Positions 7,153-15,687 of a stretch of 64,000 nt of DNA are shown here, piece after piece; within the stretch, counting starts at the first letter, position 1; every line of letters begins with the position of its first letter. The notes under the pieces were generated by a model. That model searched no databases and was not told where the DNA came from. It was given only the letters and a program-made list of their open reading frames with translations. The stretch is taken from positions 1 to 64,000 of the forward strand of contig CAZAOK010000006.1 in assembly GCA_964486725.1 (NCBI GenBank), written 5' to 3'. Both the position numbers and the translations under genes were made by a program. Origin of the DNA: M55B154 sp964486725 (GTDB lineage: Bacteria > Spirochaetota > UBA4802 > UB4802).

Positions 7153-9033
7153 ATGAATTATAACCTGAAAGTACTTTTTATCGACGCTTCAACCGGCTTC
7201 TACAAGTTCAAACGATACCCCGTGGGTGATTTCTTCGGACCCGTTGACCTGGGACTTCACCTTACGGGCAAATACAATACATTAAATATCGGAAAGGGTA
7301 TCCTGGCAGGATCAATCTTTCCAGGATCCAACCGTTTGTTTGTCACCGGGTTCTCTCCATGCTGGAGAGGATTTTACATCTCGTCGATGGGTGGTGCAGG
7401 ACTGATTTTTGACAACCTTGGTATTGACCTGGTTTCCATTATGGGCAAGGCCCCTGCCCCTTCCATGATGTACCTGAACAGAAATCATGGTGAGGAGATT
7501 GAGGTACAGATTGATCCATTCAACCTTGAAAAGGTTTGGGAAGAAGGACGGGGCGGCGTGTATAACCTGATGGACTTTTCACTTTCCCACTATGGCCAGA
7601 GATATGAGAATGACCCGAGGGTACTTGCCACCGGCCCCGCGGCCATGGTTACCGATTTTGGCGCTATCGGCTCGGCCCCAGTCAAGAATGGAGTCGCCTC
7701 TTTCGTGGATACCTGGGCGGGACGTGGAGGTTTCGGTTCCAGTCTTCTGCAGGAACACGGTATAGCCTCTATCATTTACGGCGGCACCTTCATAGACGAG
7801 GATTTCAGGGAAAGAAACGTGGCGGACGAGTGGTTCAAGAACAAGTACAACAAGAAACTTGCCGCCAAAGATTTCGAAGCCACTACAAAGTACCGCTTCG
7901 ATCCGAATTTTGATACGGGTGGAACTTTCGGTGTAAACTACGCTTCAGTGGGTGGAAGATTGCTGGCGTTTAATTACAACAGCATCTACATGACCGAAGA
8001 AGAACGCGTTACTATCCATGAAAAGTTCATCAAGAATCACTATCTCAGGCAGTTTAACGAAGAAACAATGAGTGACAAGAAAAACATGAAAAATTGCGGT
8101 GAACCGTGCGTGGCCGTATGCAAAAAAATGTTTGAAGGACACAAAAAAGACTACGAACCTTATCAAACCATGGGCCCGCTTTGCGGCATTTTTGACCAGC
8201 GAGCGGCTGAAAAATTAAACCATTATGCCGACATGAATGGATTTGACGCTATTTCAGTTGGAGGTGTACTCTCGTGGATGATGGAGCTTCTGGACAAAAA
8301 CCTTGTAACAAAAAAAGAACTCGGCGTCAGCACGGTACCGGTTTTTTCACCGGATAATTTTGACGTAGTAACAGATTCAATGCACAACGCTGAACTGGGT
8401 GTGGAACTAATTGATTCAATATTGGAACAACGGGGCATAATAGACCTCAAAGAAGGAGCACGTAAATTTGCCCGTCGACTTTCCAGGCAAAAGGGGAAAT
8501 CAATTATTGATTCCTTCGTGTTCATTTCAAACGGCCGCAAAGGCTGGATGGTACCTAACCAGTACTGGACACCCGGTGTTCTTTCTCCCATGGCCATTAT
8601 GGGGAAGTATTACATGTATTATGGAAATGATTTTGTTCCTCCAAGAACCCTTGGAAGAATGAACGCCCAGCGCATGATACAGGAACTGACAATGGACAAC
8701 CTGGGTTTCTGCCGGTTCCATCGCAACTGGGCCGAAGAGATGTTACCTGAAATAGTTGAATCGCTGTTTGGCATGGGCGCGCAGCTTGAAAAGTCCATAC
8801 CGATGACTGCCAGCCGCATCAACAGCCGCAATGCATCTATCTTCTGGGAATCGCAGCGTAACACTGACTTCATTCATTCTTTTATCAGGCGACAAAAAGA
8901 AGTTGAGGGCACACGCCATGAAGAGCTTGACAACTGGCTCAACTTATTTGATGAAGATCAACATGAGGCAGCATACAGCTACTGGTTTGAGATCAGCAAG
9001 GGGATTCATGAATCATTGCAGGAATTCAAGTAA
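7153..9033 (+). CDS. gor: Tungsten-type aldehyde oxidoreductase, GAPOR-like (glyceraldehyde-3-phosphate:ferredoxin)
   Basis: This 626-residue member of the aldehyde:ferredoxin oxidoreductase family begins after a GGAGG site. The [4Fe-4S] ligands are Cys315, Cys319, Cys323 (CGEPCVAVCKK) and Cys520 (LGFCRFHRNW). The first three are spaced CX3CX3C instead of the CX2CX3C of classical AOR. The pterin-binding N-terminal domain shows MGGAGLIFDNLGIDLVSI and the loop AGRGGFGSSLL. The CGEPC spacing, the TGGTFG-NY segment (about residue 258) and a YEPY-MGPLCG block match my recollection of archaeal glyceraldehyde-3-phosphate:ferredoxin oxidoreductase rather than AOR or FOR. The reaction would be glyceraldehyde-3-phosphate to 3-phosphoglycerate with reduced ferredoxin. 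The subfamily is inference; the superfamily is certain. Confidence 0.85.
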   Translation: MNYNLKVLFIDASTGFYKFKRYPVGDFFGPVDLGLHLTGKYNTLNIGKGILAGSIFPGSNRLFVTGFSPCWRGFYISSMGGAGLIFDNLGIDLVSIMGKAPAPSMMYLNRNHGEEIEVQIDPFNLEKVWEEGRGGVYNLMDFSLSHYGQRYENDPRVLATGPAAMVTDFGAIGSAPVKNGVASFVDTWAGRGGFGSSLLQEHGIASIIYGGTFIDEDFRERNVADEWFKNKYNKKLAAKDFEATTKYRFDPNFDTGGTFGVNYASVGGRLLAFNYNSIYMTEEERVTIHEKFIKNHYLRQFNEETMSDKKNMKNCGEPCVAVCKKMFEGHKKDYEPYQTMGPLCGIFDQRAAEKLNHYADMNGFDAISVGGVLSWMMELLDKNLVTKKELGVSTVPVFSPDNFDVVTDSMHNAELGVELIDSILEQRGIIDLKEGARKFARRLSRQKGKSIIDSFVFISNGRKGWMVPNQYWTPGVLSPMAIMGKYYMYYGNDFVPPRTLGRMNAQRMIQELTMDNLGFCRFHRNWAEEMLPEIVESLFGMGAQLEKSIPMTASRINSRNASIFWESQRNTDFIHSFIRRQKEVEGTRHEELDNWLNLFDEDQHEAAYSYWFEISKGIHESLQEFK

Positions 9034-9047
9034 TACCGGAGAGACCA

Positions 9048-9944
9048 ATGCAAAATGATGACTTCCTGGCACGAATAGCATGCCAGGACTACAACATACG
9101 GATATTTGCCGCGCAAACATTGAAACTGGCCAAAGAAATTTCTGGTATTCACAATACGGCACCCAACGCTACGGTTGCCATTGGCAGGCTGTTAAATGCG
9201 GCAATTCTGCTGGCCGGTTCATCATTGAAATACCAATCAAGCCAGTCCATCTCTGTGAAGATTTCCGGCACCGGGCACATTAAAGAGCTCACCGCCCAGG
9301 TTGACGGCATGGGGAATGTCAGGGGATACGTTGCCAACCCAATGGCAGATATTGATGCCATGGCTGAAAAAATTGATATACCCGGTATCATCGGCAACGG
9401 TTTCTTAACCGTGGACAAGGACCTCGGCCTGAAAGAACCATATAAAACTGTTATTCCATTATATCACAGCGATATAGCCATGGACATCACCCAATATCTT
9501 GCAGAATCAGAGCAAATTCCTTCAGCATTAATGATAGCACTGAACCTTGGAAAAGAAGGAGAGATCATCTCATCAGGTGGAATACTTATACAAACATTTC
9601 CCGGCACCCCGGAGAGTGTTATTACAGAAATTGAAGAAAGAATGACCGGCTCTTCATTTTCACTGGATGAAACCCTTCGGCAGGGGAAAGATGTTTACGC
9701 GGGTGTTTCGGAAATTCTTGGAAACAGGCCCATAGAGATATTAAGCGAAACTCCCCTTTCTGCCAACTGCAGGTGCAGCAGGGAAATGCTGGAAAATGCC
9801 CTTAAAACCATAGACAAAAATGAGATACAGAAGATGATAGAAGAGGACGGGGGTGCAGAGATGCATTGCTCTTTCTGCAATACGCGCTATGAATTTACTG
9901 AAGCCGAACTTCGTTCTATCATCCAGCAAAATAACATCCATTAA
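9048..9944 (+). CDS. hslO: Redox-regulated chaperone Hsp33
   Basis: This 298-residue Hsp33 has the N-terminal substrate-binding domain (QTLKLAKEISGIHNTAPNA at the front) and a C-terminal zinc switch with Cys241, Cys243, Cys274 and Cys277 in the CXC...CXXC pattern. Oxidation of these cysteines releases zinc and activates holdase activity. It follows the oxidoreductase by 14 bases with a GGAGAG site and probably shares its transcript. That would place an oxidative-stress chaperone beside an oxygen-sensitive tungsten enzyme. Its stop codon nearly touches that of convergent hslU. Confidence 0.93.
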   Translation: MQNDDFLARIACQDYNIRIFAAQTLKLAKEISGIHNTAPNATVAIGRLLNAAILLAGSSLKYQSSQSISVKISGTGHIKELTAQVDGMGNVRGYVANPMADIDAMAEKIDIPGIIGNGFLTVDKDLGLKEPYKTVIPLYHSDIAMDITQYLAESEQIPSALMIALNLGKEGEIISSGGILIQTFPGTPESVITEIEERMTGSSFSLDETLRQGKDVYAGVSEILGNRPIEILSETPLSANCRCSREMLENALKTIDKNEIQKMIEEDGGAEMHCSFCNTRYEFTEAELRSIIQQNNIH

Positions 9945-9945
9945 G

Positions 9946-11361
9946 TTAGAGAATATACCGCGAGAGATCCTTATCCTTTACCGCGTCTTCAAGCTTCCCT
10001 CTCACGAACACGGCATCCACATTAATGTTATTTTCACCCACGGGGATATCCGGTGCGTCAAAAAGGATATCCTCGAGCATCTTTTCCATAATGGTGTGAA
10101 GGCGGCGGGCACCAATGTTCTCATGCTCCTCGTTGATCTGCCTGGCTATACGTGCTATCTCTTCTATGGCGTCATCCTTGAAGTCGAGTTCAACACCATC
10201 TGTACGCAGCAACTCCCTGTACTGCCTGGTTAATGAATTTTTGGGTACAGTTAATATTTTCTTAAAATCATCTTCGCTCAATGAATCAAGTTCAACACGA
10301 ATGGGAAAGCGTCCCTGTAGCTCTGGAATAAGATCTGATGGCTTAGCAACGTTAAATGCTCCTGCGGCAATAAAAAGTATATGGTTTGTCTGAACAGGGC
10401 CGAATTTAGTCGATACTGTTGTGCCTTCCACTATTGGCAGCAGGTCACGCTGTACCCCCTGCCTGGAAACATCAGGTCCCGCCCCTGAATCCTGTCCGGC
10501 AATTTTATCAATTTCGTCTACAAACACGATTCCCATTTCTTCAACCCGGCGAAGGGCATCACGTGTAACTTTCTCCATGTCAATCAGCTTTTCTTTTTCT
10601 TCTGTCACGAATATACGCCTTGCGTCTTTTACGGTTATCTTTTGCTTTTTGGATTTTTTTGGCATTATATCACCCAGCATGGCCTGAAGCTGAATATCGA
10701 TATCCTCAAGTCCCGAGCCGCCGAACACCGACATAACCGGCATTGTTGCCTGCGATTCTGACTCGTACTCAATTTCAAGCTCGTCAAGCCTCCCTTCTGC
10801 GAGGTCTTTCCTGTACTGCTCCCTCATGTCTTCCTCGATGGTCTCCTCTTCGTGATCAACAGCGTCGTTGTCCACCTGGAAACCAGTTGACCGGTCATCC
10901 CCGCCATGAAACATCGTCGTCGGCATAAGCAGGTCAATAATCCTCTCTTCGGCGTTTTTCACCGCCCGTTCCCCGTAGAATTCACCGTATTCGTTCTTTA
11001 CCATATTGACAGAGATAGAGGTCAGGTCACGTATCATTGATTCAACGTCCCGGCCCACGTAGCCAACCTCTGTGTACTTGGTAATCTCAACCTTGATAAA
11101 TGGGGCATTAACAAGCCTTGATAACCTTCGGGCAATTTCGGTTTTCCCAACACCGGTGGGTCCTATCATTATAATGTTCTTGGGAGCAATCTCCTCCTGC
11201 ATCTCCTGGTCCAGCTTTTTTCTTCTAGTCCTGTTACGAAGGGCAATGGCTACACTTTTTTTCGCGTCATTCTGTCCGATTATATATTTGTCCAACTCCC
11301 TGACTATTTCCCTGGGGGTCATTGATTCAACCATCAGCTGCTGATCATTTACAGTATTCAT
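9946..11361 (-). CDS. hslU: ATP-dependent protease ATPase subunit HslU (ClpY)
   Basis: This AAA+ unfoldase of 471 residues unfolds substrates for HslV. It has Walker A GPTGVGKT (residues 67-74), Walker B FVDEIDKIA, a long intermediate domain rich in Glu/Asp, and the C-terminal SRYIL tail that docks into and activates HslV. The start at 11361 is chosen because it lies four bases after the hslV stop with GAGGA in the hslV tail, and MNTVNDQQLMVESMTPREIV aligns with the family N-terminus. A longer in-frame start upstream lies inside hslV and is rejected. It is the last gene of topA-xerC-hslV-hslU. Confidence 0.96.
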   Translation of the reverse strand: MNTVNDQQLMVESMTPREIVRELDKYIIGQNDAKKSVAIALRNRTRRKKLDQEMQEEIAPKNIIMIGPTGVGKTEIARRLSRLVNAPFIKVEITKYTEVGYVGRDVESMIRDLTSISVNMVKNEYGEFYGERAVKNAEERIIDLLMPTTMFHGGDDRSTGFQVDNDAVDHEEETIEEDMREQYRKDLAEGRLDELEIEYESESQATMPVMSVFGGSGLEDIDIQLQAMLGDIMPKKSKKQKITVKDARRIFVTEEKEKLIDMEKVTRDALRRVEEMGIVFVDEIDKIAGQDSGAGPDVSRQGVQRDLLPIVEGTTVSTKFGPVQTNHILFIAAGAFNVAKPSDLIPELQGRFPIRVELDSLSEDDFKKILTVPKNSLTRQYRELLRTDGVELDFKDDAIEEIARIARQINEEHENIGARRLHTIMEKMLEDILFDAPDIPVGENNINVDAVFVRGKLEDAVKDKDLSRYIL

Positions 11362-11365
11362 GCAG

Positions 11366-11899
11366 TTATATTTCCTCGACAACAATATTTGAATTGGAAT
11401 AAATACATATCTCGGCGGCAATTTCCAGGGAATTTCTCACAATGGCTCCCGCATCCATGTCAGTATTACGAAAAAGTGATCTTGCGGCCGCCAGGGCATA
11501 ACTGCCGCCAGAACCAACAGCAAGGATGCCATCATCAGGCTCAATAACTTCACCATTGCCACTGATCAGATACAGGCTTTCTGAATTACCGGCTATTAAC
11601 ACGGCCTCCAGCCTGCGCAGCATCTTATCTGTACGCCAGTCACGGGCAAGTTCAACCACAGCCCTGGGAAGATTTCCGGAGTATGTTTCAAGTTTTCCCT
11701 CAAACCGCTCGAAAAGGGTAAGGGCATCCGCGACAGATCCCGCGAAACCGCTCAACACCTTTTGATTATACAATGAACGGATCTTCACCGCCCTGGATTT
11801 AATCACGGTATCACCCAGTGTCACCTGGCCGTCACATCCCAGGGCCAGCGTGCCTTCTTTTCTCACTGCAAGAACTGTTGTACCTTTAAATTCATTCAT
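11366..11899 (-). CDS. hslV: ATP-dependent protease peptidase subunit HslV (ClpQ)
   Basis: This 177-residue proteasome-beta-like peptidase keeps the threonine pair of FKGTTVLAV; the N-terminal threonine exposed after processing is the nucleophile. LGCDGQVTLGDTV and the VLSGFAGSVADALTLFE block are diagnostic of HslV. Its ATG overlaps the xerC stop by four bases (ATGA), showing translational coupling in the operon. It forms a double hexamer capped by HslU. Confidence 0.96.
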   Translation of the reverse strand: MNEFKGTTVLAVRKEGTLALGCDGQVTLGDTVIKSRAVKIRSLYNQKVLSGFAGSVADALTLFERFEGKLETYSGNLPRAVVELARDWRTDKMLRRLEAVLIAGNSESLYLISGNGEVIEPDDGILAVGSGGSYALAAARSLFRNTDMDAGAIVRNSLEIAAEICIYSNSNIVVEEI

Positions 11900-12846
11900 T
11901 CTTCACCTGTACCTTTTTCTGAACCGGAATGTGGATGAAAACGGTCATATACATCTCTTAACCTGTTCTTTGTTGTATGGGTATACACCTGCGTGGTGGA
12001 AAGGCTTTTATGGCCAAGCATCTCCTGAACCGCACGCAAGTCAGCACCCTGGTTCATCATCTCGGTGGCAAAACTGTGCCGCAGCATATGCGGAGTCACT
12101 TTAGCAGGAAAACCTGCCTGAATGGCCCGTTTTTCTATCACGTAAAAAATTCCCCTCTGTGTTATTGCCCCCCCTCGATCATTTACAAAAAGTGGTTCAG
12201 TTATGGTATGGAACTTTTTTCTTCTATGTTCAAGGTACTCACTTAGCGCCTCAACCGAAGTGGGGGTAAGAAATACGAATCTCTCGATACTTCCCTTTCC
12301 TCTTACCCGCAATGCCGATCTTTTTAAATCACAGTCCAGGCTTTTTGCCCAAACCAGTTCCGAGACCCGGGCGCCCGACGAATAAAATACCTCAAGCAAT
12401 GCCCTGTCCCTGTAGTCGATAAATTTCTCGAGTGGAAAATCAAGAAGGGCGTTTACCTGCTTCTCTGTAAGAAAATGAGGTAATTTGCGCTCACCCTTTG
12501 GAAATACTATAGAAGAAGCCGGATTGTGAGATACCATATCCCTGTTATACAGAAACTTGAAAAAGGATTTCAAGGTGGCTATAGTACGACGTATGGATGA
12601 CTTCTTGAGACCTTTATCATAACGATATTCAACAAAGGCCCGGATGGTATCTTTTGTTATAGAATCAATTCGAACATCATGTCCATCCAGTTCTACCTCT
12701 ATGCCGTAGTGATCTGAAGAAGCCTCGTCAGAGAGCATAAATTCCAGGAATTCCATTAAATCACGATTATACGCCTCAATTGTATTCACCGACATGTTCC
12801 TTTCTACGGAAAGGTAATCCATGAACAGGTCAATTTCAACAATCAC
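11896..12846 (-). CDS. xerC: Tyrosine recombinase XerC-like
   Basis: This 316-residue integrase-family recombinase has catalytic residues Arg160, Lys184, His253, Arg256, His279 and the nucleophile Tyr288 in the expected order. An N-terminal SAM-like core-binding domain spans about residues 1-110. Translation starts at a GTG that overlaps the topA stop (GTGA), with a GGAG-rich site before it. Position between topA and hslV, as in codV operons, points to a chromosome-dimer resolvase rather than a phage integrase. A slightly longer N-terminal region than E. coli XerC includes an acidic insertion around residues 39-60. Confidence 0.92.
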   Translation of the reverse strand: MIVEIDLFMDYLSVERNMSVNTIEAYNRDLMEFLEFMLSDEASSDHYGIEVELDGHDVRIDSITKDTIRAFVEYRYDKGLKKSSIRRTIATLKSFFKFLYNRDMVSHNPASSIVFPKGERKLPHFLTEKQVNALLDFPLEKFIDYRDRALLEVFYSSGARVSELVWAKSLDCDLKRSALRVRGKGSIERFVFLTPTSVEALSEYLEHRRKKFHTITEPLFVNDRGGAITQRGIFYVIEKRAIQAGFPAKVTPHMLRHSFATEMMNQGADLRAVQEMLGHKSLSTTQVYTHTTKNRLRDVYDRFHPHSGSEKGTGEE

Positions 12847-14963
12847 TCTTCCCCCATCTCCTGCGGGTTAGTATCATTTTTTTCTGACTCGTCAAGAAGC
12901 TCAAGTTTATAATCACATGATTCGTTCAAACAAACAAGCATTTCTCCCCGTTTGCCCAGTTTTTTAATAAACAGCAATTTTCCGCATTTGGGACATGGTT
13001 TATCCGAAGGTGAATCACGGCTTATAAACTCGCACTCGGGATAGTTGGAACAGGCATAAAAGGGTCGCCCCTTTTTTGAAGACCGTTTCACTACGTCGCC
13101 ATCACAATCCTCCCGGGGACATTTCCCAAGTGGAAGAGATTTTGAATTTCTGCATTCGGGAAACCCCGAGCATGCCAGGAAAAAACCATACCGGCCAAGT
13201 TTCTTCACCATCGGTCGGCCGCATTTTTCACAGACCAGGTCTGTTTCCTCATCCAGGATACCTTTCATTTCCTCCATTGCATGCTCAGCATGATCAATAG
13301 TGGCTTTAAATGGAGTGTAGAACTCCTGCAGCATGTTTTTCCAGTCACTCTTTGCTTCTTCAACCTGATCCAGATTTTCTTCCATGGTGGCCGTAAAGTC
13401 TATGGAAACCAGGTCACTGAAATACTCCACGATGAGCGAATTAACCAGTTTCCCCAGCACCGTGGGTACCAGCTGCCTGCCGTGTCGAACCACGTAATAA
13501 CGCTTTATAAGCGTATTAATAGTGGGGGCATACGTTGAAGGCCGGCCGATGCCTGACTCTTCCAGGAATTTAACCAGTGAAGCATCATTATACCTCGGGG
13601 GAGGGGTTGTAAAATGCTGCTCTGGATTGAAATTCTCCGGTCTCAGCACATCACCTTCTGAAAGTTCCGGTAATATCTGTCTCTTCGATTTATCATCTTT
13701 ATAAAGAGCGGTAAATCCCTTAAACAGCACCGTGCTGCCTGATGCCCGAAATTCAACGCCGTTACATTCAAGTATGGCAGTCACGATCTCAGACCTCTCA
13801 GGGGTCATCTGTGATGACACGAATCGTTTCCATATGAGCTGGTACAGCCTGAATTGATCCCTGGTGAGATCAGCCTTAATAGATTCCGGTGTCCTCATAA
13901 CCCCAGTAGGACGTATGGCTTCGTGGGCATCCTGTGCCCCTTTCTTGTTTGTATAAAAGTTCGGTTTTTCAGGCAGGTATTCACTGGAAAAGTTTGACCC
14001 GATGTATTCCCGGGCCATGGTAAGTGCACCTGGAGATACCCTGGTAGAATCTGTTCTCATGTAGGTGATAAGACCCACAGGGCCCTCACCGGTTATGTTA
14101 ACCCCTTCGTACAACTGCTGGGCAACCATCATGGTTTTACCAGAGGTAAACCCCAGCCTGTTTGCCGCGTCTTGCTGAAGTTTACTGGTGATATAGGGAG
14201 CAGGTGCTTTTCTTTTTCTTTCCTTTTTCTGCAAACTGTTGATTATGAAATCACGGCCCTTCACCCTGTCTATGACAGTATCCACTTCATCCTGGGAGCG
14301 AAGTGTTTTTTTCTCACCATCAATGGTTATAAAGGAGGCAGTAAATTCCTTTTTCTTTACTTTAAACAATGCGTCAAGAGACCAGTATTCTTCAGGGATA
14401 AATTCATCGATTTCTTTTTCACGTTCACATATAACCCGCAATGCCACAGATTGTACACGCCCCGCGGAAAGTCCCTTTTTAACCTTTTTCCAGAGTATGG
14501 GACTGATGTTGTATCCTACTATCCTGTCCAGGATACGGCGGGCCTGCTGGGCGTTTACCAGGTCTTCATCAATTTTCCGGGGATTGTTTACCGCGTCCTT
14601 AATGGCATCCTGGGTAATTTCGTTAAACACTATACGCTGGATATCATCGTTCCTCTGCTTCAGGGCATTATTCAGATGCCACGCGATGGCTTCACCTTCA
14701 CGGTCGGGGTCAGTAGCCAGAAGAACCCGACCCGCGCTGCCGGCTTTCCTTTTCAGCTCGTTTAACACCTTGGCCTTTCCACGTATGGTTATATATTCGG
14801 GGGAAAACCCGTTATCAACATCCACTGCAAGCCGTGACTTGGGCAGGTCAATCAAGTGACCCATAGAAGAAGTTATCTCGTAATCATTTCCAAGATATTT
14901 ATTGATAGTCTTTGCCTTTGTTGGTGACTCTACGATTACAAGTGTCTTATCATTTTTTGGCAT
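12843..14963 (-). CDS. topA: DNA topoisomerase I
   Basis: This 706-residue type IA topoisomerase relaxes negative supercoils. The TOPRIM domain is at the N-terminus (VIVESPTKAKTI, then LLATDPDREGEAIAWH with the metal-binding DPDRE). The nucleophile is Tyr301 in GLITYMRTDSTR. The C-terminal part holds three zinc-ribbon-like modules: CEKCGRPM...CSGFPEC, CPREDC...CSNYPEC and CPKCGK...CLNESC. It heads the topA-xerC-hslVU run and overlaps xerC by four bases. Confidence 0.97.
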   Translation of the reverse strand: MPKNDKTLVIVESPTKAKTINKYLGNDYEITSSMGHLIDLPKSRLAVDVDNGFSPEYITIRGKAKVLNELKRKAGSAGRVLLATDPDREGEAIAWHLNNALKQRNDDIQRIVFNEITQDAIKDAVNNPRKIDEDLVNAQQARRILDRIVGYNISPILWKKVKKGLSAGRVQSVALRVICEREKEIDEFIPEEYWSLDALFKVKKKEFTASFITIDGEKKTLRSQDEVDTVIDRVKGRDFIINSLQKKERKRKAPAPYITSKLQQDAANRLGFTSGKTMMVAQQLYEGVNITGEGPVGLITYMRTDSTRVSPGALTMAREYIGSNFSSEYLPEKPNFYTNKKGAQDAHEAIRPTGVMRTPESIKADLTRDQFRLYQLIWKRFVSSQMTPERSEIVTAILECNGVEFRASGSTVLFKGFTALYKDDKSKRQILPELSEGDVLRPENFNPEQHFTTPPPRYNDASLVKFLEESGIGRPSTYAPTINTLIKRYYVVRHGRQLVPTVLGKLVNSLIVEYFSDLVSIDFTATMEENLDQVEEAKSDWKNMLQEFYTPFKATIDHAEHAMEEMKGILDEETDLVCEKCGRPMVKKLGRYGFFLACSGFPECRNSKSLPLGKCPREDCDGDVVKRSSKKGRPFYACSNYPECEFISRDSPSDKPCPKCGKLLFIKKLGKRGEMLVCLNESCDYKLELLDESEKNDTNPQEMGEE

Positions 14964-15027
14964 TATACATTATTCCCTTAGCTTTGATATGCCCCCCTGC
15001 CCGGGCATTGATACGACAAAATGTAAT

Positions 15028-15645
15028 TTAATCATATTTGTCAAATAATTCTTTAACCTTTATCCCCGGCTGCCACCTGGCCGTCAGAAAAATCAGGCAT
15101 GTTATACCAAGAGTGATCAGTACAAATATCAGCACCCTTTCAGAAGAATAGTACACATGACCATCATACTTTCTTGAAAATGCCAGGATCCCGATAACAT
15201 CATTGGATGCACTGTTCTTATGACAGAAAACACAGCGGTCCTGTTTTTTAAAAGGTATTATACCGTTATACCTGCCCCCTTCAATGAAAAAAGACGGCCG
15301 GGGATGGGCGGAGTGTAATATTCCCAGTACTTTTTCATCGGGAACATCCTTTCTCTCACCCGGAACAGGCACCAGCAAGCCATCAGAATCGTAGACACGA
15401 ACCCGAATATCATGATGTGTTTCCATGTCATCAAGAAATATCCACCCGTATACAGCCCTGCTCATAGTTTTTATACTGAGAAAACTGTCAGCAACAACTA
15501 CCATCTGACGTTCAAGTTCCAGGAAATACCCTGACTTATATACAGAATATACGTCTCCCGCGTAAGGGGGAACAGAAAATATCTGAATAAAACTGACACC
15601 CCACAAGAGAATCAGATTTACCAGAATAAAACGTTTAAGATACAT
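15028..15645 (-). CDS. Membrane-anchored single-haem c-type protein, function unknown
   Basis: This 205-residue protein has an N-terminal membrane helix (residues 5-25), a periplasmic domain of about 140 residues and a C-terminal helix (VLIFVLITLGITCLIFLTA). One haem c motif, CVFCH, lies near residue 139, followed by a DVIGILAFSRKYD segment. The shape, two helices flanking a periplasmic haem domain, resembles haem-PAS-like or Tll0287-like sensor domains. There is no kinase or methyl-accepting part, so it may be a redox protein or a broken-off sensor module. A GGAGG site lies 11 bases before the ATG. It sits between dprA and topA without a visible functional link. Confidence 0.6.
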   Translation of the reverse strand: MYLKRFILVNLILLWGVSFIQIFSVPPYAGDVYSVYKSGYFLELERQMVVVADSFLSIKTMSRAVYGWIFLDDMETHHDIRVRVYDSDGLLVPVPGERKDVPDEKVLGILHSAHPRPSFFIEGGRYNGIIPFKKQDRCVFCHKNSASNDVIGILAFSRKYDGHVYYSSERVLIFVLITLGITCLIFLTARWQPGIKVKELFDKYD

Positions 15646-15687
15646 TGATCACGGGCCTCCGGGATATTATTATTCATGCCGACATGA

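Noticed and set aside
14172..14859. Long plus-strand open frames (about 200 codons) opposite topA
   Set aside because: They are antisense to a fully conserved topA, have no ribosome sites and their composition is that of a shadow frame.
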